Source of the DNA: Pseudomonas sp. 14P_8.1_Bac3
Lineage (GTDB): Bacteria > Pseudomonadota > Gammaproteobacteria > Pseudomonadales > Pseudomonadaceae
Assembly: GCF_025466085.1 (NCBI RefSeq)
Contig: NZ_JANLOD010000026.1
Location: forward strand, 28,623 to 92,622
Direction: 5' to 3'
DNA length: 64,000 bases
Position numbers and translations under genes: made by a program. Of the stretch, positions 52,413 through 61,729 are shown piece after piece. Each line of letters opens with the position of its first letter. Position 1 is the first letter of the stretch. Under the pieces are notes generated by a model. That model was not told the DNA's origin, searched no databases, and saw only the letters and a program-made list of their open reading frames with translations.

Positions 52413-52967
52413 ATGACCAGCGTGATCTGTGAGCTGTTGTTGTGCATGGCGAGTATCTGGGCCGGCGCTGTCAGCCTTAAGGACCGCCAGGGTTGGCGGA
52501 CGGCGGGCTTCCTGTTGATCGCGACGACCGCACTGCTGGGTGCCCTGGTGTACGCCCGGCTGGAGCAGTTTCAGCCGGTGCATCAATTCATGTCGGGCGT
52601 TTCCGCACGCCTCGCCTTGCTGTTGATTGCCGTGGGCGGCCTGTACCGCATGTCGCATCGGCTGCTGCTGGTGGCTGCCGCCGCCGTGATGCTGTGGGTC
52701 CCGGAGCAATGGGCGTTGGCCGGCAATGTGATCGCGCTGATCGCCATCGCCTGGCCGGGTCGATCGCGACGCTGGCCGTTGGCGCTCATGGGCGCGCTGC
52801 TGTTCATGTTTGCCGGGCTGGTGGTTGGTGTCCGCGGTGACTGGCATGGCATCGCCCGGCAGGACATCTACCACCTTACGTTGATGCTGGCTGCGCTCTC
52901 CTGGGGGATGGCGCGGCTTGTCAGTCAAGGACCGCAGTCGCGCTTGCCAGCGCCCCTGGCCGACTGA
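52413..52967 (+). CDS. Small multi-pass membrane protein, function unknown
   Basis: A 184-residue protein with about six hydrophobic segments (for example TAGFLLIATTALLGALVYARL and LALMGALLFMFAGLVVGV). No family recognised. The ATG at 52413 has GGAGG eight bases upstream, inside the end of the desaturase gene, implying coupling and a possible partnership with that enzyme. The C-terminal tail (QGPQSRLPAPLAD) is soluble. Confidence 0.72.
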   Translation: MTSVICELLLCMASIWAGAVSLKDRQGWRTAGFLLIATTALLGALVYARLEQFQPVHQFMSGVSARLALLLIAVGGLYRMSHRLLLVAAAAVMLWVPEQWALAGNVIALIAIAWPGRSRRWPLALMGALLFMFAGLVVGVRGDWHGIARQDIYHLTLMLAALSWGMARLVSQGPQSRLPAPLAD

Positions 52968-53102
52968 CGGCGATCTCTGTCGATTGGAGGAAATCATCAC
53001 GGCGTGAGCGCAGCACGCCGCATCGCAATCTACTTCCGGGCGCCAAGGCGGCACACCGGCTAATGACGCAAACAATAATAATCAGTCGTTGGAGCAGTTC
53101 AG

Positions 53103-55055
53103 ATGGAAAGCAAATCCCGCAAGCGCAGCTTGCACGCCGGGTCCGCCCTCGCCTGCGTCTTCCCGTTGTTACTCAGCGGACAGTCCAAAGCCGCCGAATT
53201 CAGTTTCCTCGACAATCAGGTCACCGGATCACTGGACACCACGGTTTCCTATGGGGCGCTGTGGCGCGTGCAAGGCCAGGACAAGAGCAACAATGACGTC
53301 AACTCGAACGACGGCAACCGTAACTTCAGTCCCGGCCTTGCCTCACAGGTCTACAAGATCACCTCCGACCTGGGGGCGACCTACCAGAACTACGGCCTGT
53401 TCGTGCGCGGGTCAGCGTTCTACGACACGCAGATCATGGACAAGCGCAACAACTTCTACGACCACAACACGCCCCCGCAGCCGAGCCAGTCGTATCCGCA
53501 GGACGATCATTTCACCCAGCAGACCCGCGACGTTGCCGGCAGTCGCGCGGACATCCTCGACGCCTACGTCTATGGCAACTGGGACATTGCCGAGCACCCG
53601 GTGACGGCGCGCCTGGGCCGCCAGGTCTTCAACTGGGGTGAAGGCCTGTTTTACCGGGGCGGGGTGAACACGACCAACCCGGTGGACTCATCGAAATTCC
53701 GCCTGCCGGGGGCCGAGGTCAAGGAAGTGCTGATGCCGGTGGAGGCGGTCAGCTTCAACATCGGCCTGACCGACAACCTGTCGATGGACACGTTCTACCA
53801 GTGGAACTGGAAGGAAACCCGCCTCGATCCCGTGGGAACGTTTTTCTCCGAAACCGACCTGTTCGCCGATGGCGGCAACACCGGCTACACGCGTGTCGAT
53901 GCGTTCTCCAACCCGCGGTTCCAAAGCCTCTACCCGCAACTGGCCGCCAGCCACTTCGCCGGGCTTCAAGGCACCCAATACCTGGATGCCAATGGCTACT
54001 TCAAGGTCTCCCACATCGGCCAGGACATCAACGCCAAAAACGACGGGCAGTTCGGTGCAGCCTTCCATTACATCGCCGAGCAACTCAACGCCACGGAGTT
54101 CGGTTTCTACTTCGTGAACTACCACGCCAAGGACCCCGTCATCTATGCCGATCTGAACCCGGCCTATGCCGGCGTCAACATGAACCAGATGGCGGGCCTG
54201 GGCGGTTTCTCGTCCTATAACAACCTGATCAATGCGGCCGCAGCGGGCAACGCCAACGCGATTCAGACGCTGGGTCTGGTCAACGGTGCGGCGGCGGTGG
54301 ACCTGGCCAACCAGACCACGGCGAAGCGCGAATACGTTGAAAACATCCGCATGTACGGTCTGAGCTTCAACACCACGCTGGGGGATGCCTCGTTGTTCGG
54401 CGAAATTGCCTACCGCCCCAACCTGCCGATCGGCGTGGCCACGACCAATGACCTGCTCGGCGACATGCTCGCTCAGGCCGGACAACTGGTGAGTGGCCGG
54501 GCGGTCAACGTCGGCGGGCAGATGGTTTCCCTCGGCGGTCAGGTGCATGACTACGAGCGCGTAGAGGCTTTCAACAGTTCCATCGGCAGCCTCTACAACT
54601 TCGGCCCGGCGCTGTCATTCGACTCGTTGATGGGCGTGATCGAGGTGGCGGCCGAGCAGCTACGCGGCAGCAGCCTGAAGTACACCGCCTACGACGGCTC
54701 GACCCGCTACTACTCGGGCCGCTCCAACGGCGCCTATGTCTCCGGCTTTGACCGCAGCGATCAGGTCGACCGCAACGCTTACGGCGCCACCGTGATGTTG
54801 ACGGGCACCTGGAACGACGTCGTCGCCGGCATCAACCTCTCGCCCTATGCCGTCTACAAGGACGATTTCAGCGGCAACTCCTACCAGGCCGGTAACTTTA
54901 TCGCCGGGCGCAAGGCCTACACGCTGGGGCTGAAGGCCAGCTACATGAACAGCCTCGAGGCGGAATTGCAGTACACCGAGTTCTATGGTGCCGGGCAGGA
55001 AAACGCTGCGCGTGACCGCGACAACGTCGGCTTCAACGTCAAGTATTCCTTTTGA
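53103..55055 (+). CDS. DUF1302 family outer-membrane protein
   Basis: A 650-residue exported protein with a signal peptide (about 1-31, ending SKAA) and a long stretch of aromatic, beta-rich sequence starting EFSFLDNQVTGSLDTTVSYGALWRV and ending in the barrel-type DNVGFNVKYSF with terminal Phe, as in outer-membrane porin-like proteins. This is the DUF1302 pattern (RADILDAYVYGNWD; GRQVFNWGEGLFYRGG). DUF1302 proteins are generally found beside DUF1329 proteins, in loci for hydrophobic substrates such as steroids or aromatic esters, and may help take these across the outer membrane. GGAG precedes the ATG. The next gene begins 17 bp later. Confidence 0.88.
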   Translation: MESKSRKRSLHAGSALACVFPLLLSGQSKAAEFSFLDNQVTGSLDTTVSYGALWRVQGQDKSNNDVNSNDGNRNFSPGLASQVYKITSDLGATYQNYGLFVRGSAFYDTQIMDKRNNFYDHNTPPQPSQSYPQDDHFTQQTRDVAGSRADILDAYVYGNWDIAEHPVTARLGRQVFNWGEGLFYRGGVNTTNPVDSSKFRLPGAEVKEVLMPVEAVSFNIGLTDNLSMDTFYQWNWKETRLDPVGTFFSETDLFADGGNTGYTRVDAFSNPRFQSLYPQLAASHFAGLQGTQYLDANGYFKVSHIGQDINAKNDGQFGAAFHYIAEQLNATEFGFYFVNYHAKDPVIYADLNPAYAGVNMNQMAGLGGFSSYNNLINAAAAGNANAIQTLGLVNGAAAVDLANQTTAKREYVENIRMYGLSFNTTLGDASLFGEIAYRPNLPIGVATTNDLLGDMLAQAGQLVSGRAVNVGGQMVSLGGQVHDYERVEAFNSSIGSLYNFGPALSFDSLMGVIEVAAEQLRGSSLKYTAYDGSTRYYSGRSNGAYVSGFDRSDQVDRNAYGATVMLTGTWNDVVAGINLSPYAVYKDDFSGNSYQAGNFIAGRKAYTLGLKASYMNSLEAELQYTEFYGAGQENAARDRDNVGFNVKYSF

Positions 55056-55072
55056 ATTCACGGAGAAACACC

Positions 55073-56440
55073 ATGGGTAACATGCGTATTCTGGCCAGCA
55101 CCGCGCTGGCCCTGGCGTTGGCCAGCGGCAGCACACTGGCGGCGGTTTCCCCGCAGGTCGCGGCGGCTCTGCAATCCAACCTGACACCTTTCGGCGCGGA
55201 AAAACCGGGCAATGCCGCGGGCACCATTCCGGCCTGGACCGGCGGTATCCAGCAGGCGCCGGCCGGCTACAAACCGGGCCAGCACCATGTCGACCCGTTT
55301 GCGGGTGACAAACCGCTGTTCACCATCACCAAGGCCAATCTGGAGCAGTACAGGAACAACCTGACACCGGGTCAGATCGGCCTGTTCAACACCTACCCCG
55401 ACACCTATCAAATCCCGGTCTATACCAGTCGGCGCAGTGGCTCGGCGCCCCAGTCGGTGTATGACAACACGTTCAAGAACGCCACCACCGCGAAACTGGT
55501 CGCCGATGGCAATGGCTTCGTCGATGCCTTTGGCGGGATTCCGTTTCCGATTCCGCAGAGCGGCGTAGAAGCGGTCTGGAACCACATCGCCCGTTACCGC
55601 GGCGTCTACGGCATTCGTCGCTCCGCCGAAGCCGCCGTTCAGCGCAACGGCGACTACACCCCCGTGGTCAGCGAGCAGGAAGCGCTGTTCAAATACTATC
55701 AACCGGGCAAAAGTTTCTCCGAGCTTGGCAATGTCCTGTTCTATTACCTCGCCTTCACCAAAAGCCCGGCACGCCTGGCAGGCAGCGGCTCACTGATTCA
55801 TGAAACCCTCGACCAGGTCAACGAGCCGCGGCAGGCCTGGGCCTACAGCTCCGGCCAGCGCCGGGTAAGACGGGCTCCGACCCTGGCCTACGACACCCCC
55901 ATCGCCTCCTCCGACGGGCTGCGCACTGCCGACGATACCGACATGTACAACGGCTCCCCTGACCGCTATGACTGGAAGCTGCTGGGGAAAAAGGAAATCT
56001 ACATTCCCTACAACAATTACCGGTTGTCCGCGGCTGACGTGAAGTACAAGGACCTGCTCACGCCCAACCACCTGAACCCAACATACACGCGCTACGAACT
56101 GCATCGGGTGTGGGTGGTCGAGGGCACGCTCAAGCCTGGCTCGCGCCACATCTATTCGAAGCGGGTGATGTTTCTCGACGAGGACAGCTGGGGCGCGGCA
56201 GAGGTCGACCAATATGACGGCCGTGGCGAGTTGTGGCGCGTGTCGGTGGCCTATCTGAAAAACTACTATGAATTGCCCACCACCTGGACCTCCCTCGACG
56301 TATTCCATGACTTGCAGGCACGTCGCTACGTCGCGCTGAACCTGGACAACGAAGAACCGGGGAGCATCGACTTCAGCCAGGCCGCTCCAGACAGTGAGTA
56401 CTTCAGCCCATCAGAGCTGCGACGCCGAGGCACTCGCTGA
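55073..56440 (+). CDS. DUF1329 family periplasmic/outer-membrane-associated protein
   Basis: A 455-residue exported protein with signal peptide (MGNMRILASTALALALASGS, cut near TLA). It has the DUF1329 pattern (PFGAEKPGNAAGTIPAWTGG; FPIPQSGVEAVWNHIARYRGV; RRVRRAPTLAYDTPIASSDGLRTADDTDMYNGSPDRYDWKLLG). The fold is related to LolA/LolB lipoprotein carriers. It is the usual partner of DUF1302. ATG 55073 with GGAG is used; the open frame begins at TTG 55052. A hairpin follows the gene. Confidence 0.88.
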   Translation: MGNMRILASTALALALASGSTLAAVSPQVAAALQSNLTPFGAEKPGNAAGTIPAWTGGIQQAPAGYKPGQHHVDPFAGDKPLFTITKANLEQYRNNLTPGQIGLFNTYPDTYQIPVYTSRRSGSAPQSVYDNTFKNATTAKLVADGNGFVDAFGGIPFPIPQSGVEAVWNHIARYRGVYGIRRSAEAAVQRNGDYTPVVSEQEALFKYYQPGKSFSELGNVLFYYLAFTKSPARLAGSGSLIHETLDQVNEPRQAWAYSSGQRRVRRAPTLAYDTPIASSDGLRTADDTDMYNGSPDRYDWKLLGKKEIYIPYNNYRLSAADVKYKDLLTPNHLNPTYTRYELHRVWVVEGTLKPGSRHIYSKRVMFLDEDSWGAAEVDQYDGRGELWRVSVAYLKNYYELPTTWTSLDVFHDLQARRYVALNLDNEEPGSIDFSQAAPDSEYFSPSELRRRGTR

Positions 56441-56457
56441 GGCAGTCGTCGTTCAGC

Positions 56458-56484
56458 GCCTCCCCAAGGGAACCCTGGGGAGGC
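56458..56484 (+). other. Strong hairpin after the DUF1329 gene
   Basis: GCCTCCCC (bulged A) AGGG, AA loop, CCCTGGGGAGGC. Very stable stem but no T run follows, so it is either a weak terminator or an RNA 3'-end protection element. Confidence 0.5.
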
Positions 56485-56573
56485 TGGAAGCATTGATGTT
56501 GTGTCCACCTGTGCTCGGATTGACGCTCACCCCGTCAGTCCGTGCTGTCTGATCAAGATCCAAGGAAAGGCCC

Positions 56574-56945
56574 ATGTCTCGCGCCGCGCGGTCACTCAAG
56601 TTCTTCGCGATTTATCTGATGTTGCTAGGGGTCGGCCTGATGCTGGTTCCCAACCTGATCCTCACGCTGTTCAAGATGGCCCCCACACCGGAGGTGTGGA
56701 TTCGCGTGGTGGGCGTGCTCGCGTTGAACATCGGGATCTATTACTGGTACGCCGCACTGAGCGAATGCCGCCCCTTGTTCTGGGCGTCGGTCTACACACG
56801 CGCGCTGGTGCTGATGAGCTTCGCTGTTTTCGCCGCGCTTCAGTTGAGCGAGCCGGTGCTGGTCGTGTTTGGTGCGGTTGATTTTTGCGGCGGGCTTTGG
56901 ACGTTATGGGCTTTGCGTAGCGAGCCTTTTCCGTCCAAAAAATAA
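56574..56945 (+). CDS. Small membrane protein, function unknown
   Basis: A 123-residue protein with four hydrophobic stretches (FFAIYLMLLGVGLMLVPNLIL; VVGVLALNIGIYYWYAAL; ALVLMSFAVFAALQL; VFGAVDFCGGLWTLWAL). It is basic at the N-terminus and ends EPFPSKK. No family recognised, perhaps related to small DUF-type inner-membrane proteins. The AAGGAAAGGCCC stretch upstream gives an SD. Monocistronic. Confidence 0.75.
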   Translation: MSRAARSLKFFAIYLMLLGVGLMLVPNLILTLFKMAPTPEVWIRVVGVLALNIGIYYWYAALSECRPLFWASVYTRALVLMSFAVFAALQLSEPVLVVFGAVDFCGGLWTLWALRSEPFPSKK

Positions 56946-56955
56946 ACTCAAGAGC

Positions 56956-56983
56956 GCATCGCCAGCGAGCTGGCTGCTACAGG
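56956..56983. repeat. Single REP arm overlapping the GNAT stop
   Basis: GCATCGCCAGCGAGCTGGCTGCTACAGGG-type arm, singlet, which overlaps the last bases of the GNAT gene on the other strand (stop codon at 56977-56979). Confidence 0.65.
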
Positions 56984-57453
56984 GTTTGCGTGATGCCCAG
57001 GCGTTTTTCGAAGTAGACGCGGTCGAATCCATCCTCCGAGCGCCGCTCGGTTTCGACGTAACCCAAGCGAGGGTAAATGGACAGGTTGTCGACCATCTTC
57101 ACGTTGGTATAAAGCTGAACGCTGCCCAGACCCAGGCGCAGCGCCTCTGCTTCGCAAAACTGGATCAATGCCTTGCCGATGCCTTTGCCGCGCCCGGCTT
57201 CTGACACGGCAACGTTTTCCAGAAGCATGTGCTGCCCCACCGCAAAGAACACGACGAAGCCTCGCACTTCGTCCTGCTCCCCGGTGGCAACGTACACCTG
57301 CCCTGCCGCGATCTGCGCCCCGAAATCCGCCAGCATCGGTGCGGGTTTTCGCCCAATCACCTCGACATACTGCGTATAGGCCTGCTCGGCACAGGCGCGC
57401 ACAACGCCTTCGTCGGCAGCCACGGCCTGGCGGATCACGGTTCGTTCACTCAT
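56977..57453 (-). CDS. GNAT-family N-acetyltransferase
   Basis: A 158-residue acetyltransferase. It has the acetyl-CoA motif VSEAGRGKGIGKALIQFCE (R-G-K-G-I-G) following the strand GQHMLLENVAVSE, and the C-terminal LYTNVKMVDNLSIYPRLGYVE. These enzymes transfer an acetyl group from acetyl-CoA to an amine of a small molecule or protein. ATG 57453 has AGGAG five bases upstream; the longer frame to 57519 is not used. It ends inside a REP element. It is downstream of the sad-like gene in the same direction (47-bp gap) and may be in its operon. Confidence 0.85.
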   Translation of the reverse strand: MSERTVIRQAVAADEGVVRACAEQAYTQYVEVIGRKPAPMLADFGAQIAAGQVYVATGEQDEVRGFVVFFAVGQHMLLENVAVSEAGRGKGIGKALIQFCEAEALRLGLGSVQLYTNVKMVDNLSIYPRLGYVETERRSEDGFDRVYFEKRLGITQTL

Positions 57454-57500
57454 CGCAACTCCTGAAAAACGCTGTCTGGAAACGCTTCGTGCAGACGTCC

Positions 57501-58892
57501 TTAACGGCGATCCACCCACACCGTCTGCACATTGCAGAACTCGCGGATGCCGAAGTGGGACAGCTCACGCCCGAAGCCACTCTTCTTGATACCACCAATC
57601 GGCACCCGGGCGTCAGAGGCGGTGTAGCCATTGATGAACACCCCGCCCGTTTCCAGCCGCGAAGCGATGTCCCGGGCCTTGTGCTCGTCCGCCGTCCAGA
57701 CGCTGCCCGCCAGGCCGAATTCGCTGTCGTTGGCCAGCTCCACCGCGTGCTCGGCATCACGCGCGGCGATGAGCGACGCCACCGGGCCGAACAGTTCTTC
57801 CTTGAACGAGGTCATGCCTGGCCGTACACCGGCCAGAATGGTCGGTGCGTAAAAGTTGCCCTCGCCTTCGACCTTGTGACCGCCCAACAGCAACGAGGCA
57901 CCTTCCCGCAGCGTTGCCTGAACCTGACCGTCCAGTTCATCCCGAAGGTCATAGCGCGCCATCGGACCGATATAAGTGTCGTCGCTCTGGGGGTTACCGA
58001 CTTTCAAGGCCTTGACCGCCGCGACGAATTTTTCGGTGAACGCAGGCAGCAGGCTTTCTTCCACGATGATGCGCTTGGCCGCGACGCAGATCTGACCGCT
58101 GTTCTGGAAGCGCCCCACCACGGCGGCTTTTACCGCCTCCTCCAGGTTGGCATCGGCCAGCACGATGAACGGGTCGGAACCGCCGAGTTCCAGCACGCAT
58201 TTTTTCAGGTTTGCGCCCGCCTGGCTGGCAATCGCCGCGCCCGCCCGGACACTGCCAGTGACCGCGACAGCCGCAATCCGCACGTCGGCAATGGCGCTGG
58301 ATACACCTTCGTTAGTCACGTTGATAACTTCGAATACGCCTTCGGGCAGGCCCGCTTCGGTCCACGCATCACGCAGCAAATACGCGCTGCCCATCACATT
58401 CGGCGCATGCTTCAGCACATAGGTGTTGCCCGCCAGAATGATCGGAATGGCGCCGCGCAGGACCTGCCAGACCGGGAAGTTCCAGGGCATGATCGCCAGC
58501 ACCGGGCCCAGCGGCAGGTATTCGATGCGCGCCTTGTCGTACTCGACCGGGGTTTTCTCCGAGAGCAGCATGGCCGGGCCGTGTTCGGCGTACCAATCGC
58601 AGGTCACCGCACACTTTTCAACTTCGGCACGCGCCTGCGCGATGGGTTTGCCCATTTCCGCGGTGATCATCTGCGCCATCGCTTCGGCGTTGTTCCGCAG
58701 GGCTTGCGCCATTTTGCGCAGGACGCCGGCGCGGACGCTGACCGGCTCTTTGCGCCAGGCTTTGAAACCGGTGGCCGTACGCGCTAACGACTGCTCCAGT
58801 GCGGCGGCGTCCTCGAAGGGATACTCAGCGAAGACCTGACCGGTGGCCGGGTTGAGCGAGAGCGCGTGTAGCGGGGATGTGTGGTTCGGCAT
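57501..58892 (-). CDS. sad: NAD-dependent succinate semialdehyde dehydrogenase (Sad/YneI-like)
   Basis: A 463-residue aldehyde dehydrogenase, near the length of E. coli Sad (462). It has the cofactor motifs IMPWNFPVWQVLRG, the catalytic Glu in LELGGSDPF and catalytic Cys in NSGQICVAAKR, and ends IREFCNVQTVWVDRR, all close to the YneI (Sad) group. It converts succinate semialdehyde (from GABA or putrescine) to succinate with NAD. It is divergent from a PtrR-like LysR regulator, the same arrangement as sad-ptrR in E. coli, which supports the call. A GABA-type or related short semialdehyde is the expected substrate. Confidence 0.9.
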   Translation of the reverse strand: MPNHTSPLHALSLNPATGQVFAEYPFEDAAALEQSLARTATGFKAWRKEPVSVRAGVLRKMAQALRNNAEAMAQMITAEMGKPIAQARAEVEKCAVTCDWYAEHGPAMLLSEKTPVEYDKARIEYLPLGPVLAIMPWNFPVWQVLRGAIPIILAGNTYVLKHAPNVMGSAYLLRDAWTEAGLPEGVFEVINVTNEGVSSAIADVRIAAVAVTGSVRAGAAIASQAGANLKKCVLELGGSDPFIVLADANLEEAVKAAVVGRFQNSGQICVAAKRIIVEESLLPAFTEKFVAAVKALKVGNPQSDDTYIGPMARYDLRDELDGQVQATLREGASLLLGGHKVEGEGNFYAPTILAGVRPGMTSFKEELFGPVASLIAARDAEHAVELANDSEFGLAGSVWTADEHKARDIASRLETGGVFINGYTASDARVPIGGIKKSGFGRELSHFGIREFCNVQTVWVDRR

Positions 58893-58975
58893 CGCTGATT
58901 CTCCTGAGATTACGGTCTGTCACCCTCCGGCGCCTGCCGATGATGAGCTATGGACGCCACGATAAGCTTCAGGCT

Positions 58976-58998
58976 TAATTTCCGATAATGAATAATTA
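58976..58998. promoter_or_regulatory. Likely LysR-type binding site between sad and ptrR
   Basis: An AT-rich dyad TAATT-n13-AATTA in the 136-bp divergent gap, 30 bp upstream of the LysR start codon. Spacing and T-n-A character suit a LysR-type box. Inference only. Confidence 0.4.
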
Positions 58999-59028
58999 GC
59001 AACGAAACATTCTCCCGGAGAGAAAGTT

Positions 59029-59925
59029 ATGGACCTCACTCAACTCAGGCTTTTCCAGACGGTCGCCGAAGAAGGCAGTATCACTGCCGCGGCCGAGCGC
59101 CTGCATCGCGTGCCCTCGAACCTCACCACCCGGATCAAGCAGCTGGAACAGGAACTCGGCGTCGACCTGTTCATTCGCGAAAAGCTGCGCCTGCGCCTGT
59201 CCGCCACCGGCTGGACATTTCTAGGTTACACCCGGCGCATCCTCGAGCTGGTGGAAGAAGCCCGGCAGGCGACGTCAGGCACCGAGCCCCAAGGCATCTT
59301 CACCCTGGGATCATTGGAAAGCACCGCGGCGGTGCGCATACCTTCGCTGCTGGCGGACTTTCACCAGTGCTATCCCAAGGTCGAACTGGACCTCTCGACC
59401 GGGCCCTCGGGCGACATGATCGAAGGCGTACTGTCTGGCCGACTCAACGCCGCGTTCGTCGACGGACCGCTGCGGCATCCGGAACTTGAAGGCCTCAAGG
59501 TCTTTGAAGAGGAAATGGTGCTGATCACGCCGTCCAGCCACGCGCCGGTCAGCCGGGCGCAGGACGTCAGCGGCAAATCGGTCTATGCCTTCCGGCAGAA
59601 TTGCTCCTACCGCCGCCACTTCGAAGCATGGTTCAAAGCCGATCTGGCCGCACCCGGCAAGATTTTCGAAATGGAGTCCTACCACGGCATGCTGGCCTGC
59701 GTCACCGCCGGCGCGGGCGTCGCGATGATGCCCCGCAGCATGCTCGACAGCATGCCGGGCAACCGCCGGGTCAACGCCTATCCGCTGGTTGAAGCGTTCC
59801 GCTACCTGAACATCTGGCTGACCTGGCGACGGGGTATTCGCAGCCCCGCACTGAATGCATTTATCGAATTGACGCAGGTGGAGTCCGATAAGTCCGAGCA
59901 TGCGATTGCTCGGGCCGGTGCGTGA
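59029..59925 (+). CDS. ptrR: PtrR-like LysR-family regulator
   Basis: A 298-residue LysR regulator: helix-turn-helix ([29 protein letters not shown], about residues 15-45) and a substrate-binding domain (from ~90). The substrate domain motif [27 protein letters not shown] and its position divergent from a sad-type gene match E. coli PtrR (YneJ), which represses sad and responds to putrescine-derived compounds. Strong SD (GAGAGAAAG) before the ATG. Naming rests on synteny and family likeness. Confidence 0.8.
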   Translation: MDLTQLRLFQTVAEEGSITAAAERLHRVPSNLTTRIKQLEQELGVDLFIREKLRLRLSATGWTFLGYTRRILELVEEARQATSGTEPQGIFTLGSLESTAAVRIPSLLADFHQCYPKVELDLSTGPSGDMIEGVLSGRLNAAFVDGPLRHPELEGLKVFEEEMVLITPSSHAPVSRAQDVSGKSVYAFRQNCSYRRHFEAWFKADLAAPGKIFEMESYHGMLACVTAGAGVAMMPRSMLDSMPGNRRVNAYPLVEAFRYLNIWLTWRRGIRSPALNAFIELTQVESDKSEHAIARAGA

Positions 59926-59974
59926 GCGTTACCGATACAGACCTGCCCAACCGAACACTTCGTATGACCGGCAT

Positions 59975-60598
59975 TCATTGCAACGGTGAAAACGCCGCGG
60001 GCAAGTAAATCGTCGAACGCATATCACGCAACTGCGGACCGGAGTTCTCCGGTGGCCAGACGCCGTCCGCCACCGCCTGGGTTCGTACTTGCAGGCGTTG
60101 TTCCAACGTGGTCCAGGGCCAGATGTGCAGGTAGCGCGGCAGCGCGCCGTCCGTGGCATAAAACGCCGCGTACACCGGCGAGTATTGCTCGGCGGTGCGC
60201 GGCTCTATGGCCTTGGCCCAGCCCTCGAGGGTCGGTTGCAATCCGGAACTGACCAGGTCATAGACGCGCAGCTCGTAAAACGGTCCGTGCTTGCCAGCGG
60301 CCAGCGGCTTGAGAAACGGAAACAGGCTGTAGTTTTCGATCCGCAGGTCAGTGATGAATTCGCTGATGCCAAACACCGTGCCGGCCAACAGAAAGCGCTC
60401 GCGTTCGGCGTGTCGCAGGCTTTCGTCGGCATAACCGCGCAGTAGCGCGATCTGGTTCAACTGACCGATTTCCGAGGCCCAGCAACCGATCAGCGTGCCG
60501 CCGACCTCAGGTTCGGCCAACGCGGTCTCGATACGTTTGAGCGCATCCGCCACGGTACGCACGCGTACGGTGAAAGTGATCAGTTCAAAATAACGCAT
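59975..60598 (-). CDS. NIPSNAP-family protein
   Basis: A 207-residue protein of the NIPSNAP (ferredoxin-like dimeric alpha/beta barrel) family. It has two repeats of the fold, with motifs MRYFELITFTVRV, GCWASEIGQLNQIALLRGYADESLRHAER, FYELRVYDLVSSGLQPTLEGWAKAIEPR, and HIWPWTTLEQRLQVR. ATG 60598 with GGAG six bases upstream is preferred to TTG 60613. Family members often sit near catabolic dehydrogenases and act on small hydrophobic molecules, but no reaction is defined. It lies 111 bp after the HCDH-type gene in the same direction. Confidence 0.82.
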   Translation of the reverse strand: MRYFELITFTVRVRTVADALKRIETALAEPEVGGTLIGCWASEIGQLNQIALLRGYADESLRHAERERFLLAGTVFGISEFITDLRIENYSLFPFLKPLAAGKHGPFYELRVYDLVSSGLQPTLEGWAKAIEPRTAEQYSPVYAAFYATDGALPRYLHIWPWTTLEQRLQVRTQAVADGVWPPENSGPQLRDMRSTIYLPAAFSPLQ

Positions 60599-60709
60599 GG
60601 CGGACTCCGACAATGGGTAGCGCTCCAGCCTAAGCGGACATCCGAGGACGCGCTATTCAGGCAAATCCCCGGGTGAACCGCCATCGCCTTAGTTCGCTAG
60701 GTAATTTCC

Positions 60710-61729
60710 TTAGCGAACCCTGCCCTCAGGTTCAACCTGTTTCAAGGCGCCATCGAACGCCGGGGTCAGCCCCGACAGTTCCAGTTTGCGAACGAACTCG
60801 CCGAGGCGCTGCAGCTTGTAGGCGTCCACATCCAGGTCGCGGTAGTCGTAGAAACCCTGGCCGTCCCGCAAGCCATTGCGACCGTTGTGCATGTTGTCGG
60901 CAATCACCTGGGGCGCCTCGAAACGCGGGTCCAGCGCTCGACTGAGGTAGCGTGAGGCGTAGTAGAGAATGTCGCCGCCACCCCAGTCGATGAACTCGAG
61001 CAGCCCCAGCACCGAAAAACGCAAGCCGAAGCCGACGCGCACCGCGGTGTCGATGTCTTCGGCGCTGGCCACGCCCTCCTCGACCATCCGCGCCGCCTCG
61101 TTCATCGCCAGTGCCTGGATGCGCGGGACGATGTAGCCGGCCACCGGATTGCACACCACGGGAACCTTGCCAATCAGCTTGAGCAGTTGCAGCAAGCGCT
61201 CGACTGCTTTTGCACAGGTCGCTGCGCTGCGGCTGACTTCCACCAGCGGCATCAGGTGCGCGGGATTGAGCCAGTGCGCGTTCACGAAACGCTTCGGCTC
61301 ACTGACCATGTCGGCCAGCTCGGTGACCAGAAAGGTCGACGTGGTCGACGCGATGATCGTCGACGCCGGGACATGCTCGCTGACCCAGGCGAACGTCTCC
61401 TGCTTGACGGCGATGACTTCCGGCACCGCTTCGAACACCAGATCGCACCGACTCAACGCCAGCGCCGCCTCGGATCTGGATTGCACCGTCAGCCGGGACA
61501 ACGCTATGTCCGCCTGCTCCGCCTGAAGCAGCCCGAGGCGAACCAGCGTCTGCAACTCGCTGCGAACGTTGTTGCGCACGCGCTCGAAGTAGTCGCGCCG
61601 CTCAGCCTCGGCGCGCGCCTTGATGTCGATCAGGGTCACCGGCAGGCCGGCATGGATGAACGACAGGGCAATGCCCTCGCCCATCCGCCCGGCGCCGACC
61701 ACGCTGACATGCGCCAGCGCGGCGTCCAT
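60710..61729 (-). CDS. 3-hydroxyacyl-CoA dehydrogenase-type NAD enzyme
   Basis: A 339-residue NAD-linked dehydrogenase with the Rossmann motif VSVVGAGRMGEGIALSFIHAG, the catalytic His in FVNAHWLNPAHLMPLVEV, and the C-terminal substrate-handling domain (GYIVPRIQALAMNEAARMVEEG, GLLEFIDWGGGDIL). It belongs to the 3-hydroxybutyryl-CoA/L-carnitine dehydrogenase group. The exact substrate is unclear. It overlaps the octopine-type gene by 1 bp (TGATG), so translation is coupled. Confidence 0.86.
   Translation of the reverse strand: MDAALAHVSVVGAGRMGEGIALSFIHAGLPVTLIDIKARAEAERRDYFERVRNNVRSELQTLVRLGLLQAEQADIALSRLTVQSRSEAALALSRCDLVFEAVPEVIAVKQETFAWVSEHVPASTIIASTTSTFLVTELADMVSEPKRFVNAHWLNPAHLMPLVEVSRSAATCAKAVERLLQLLKLIGKVPVVCNPVAGYIVPRIQALAMNEAARMVEEGVASAEDIDTAVRVGFGLRFSVLGLLEFIDWGGGDILYYASRYLSRALDPRFEAPQVIADNMHNGRNGLRDGQGFYDYRDLDVDAYKLQRLGEFVRKLELSGLTPAFDGALKQVEPEGRVR

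Noticed and set aside
51039..53075. Antisense open frame of 678 codons opposite the desaturase
   Set aside because: Extremely Gln/His-rich product, opposite a strongly supported gene with full histidine motifs and SD.
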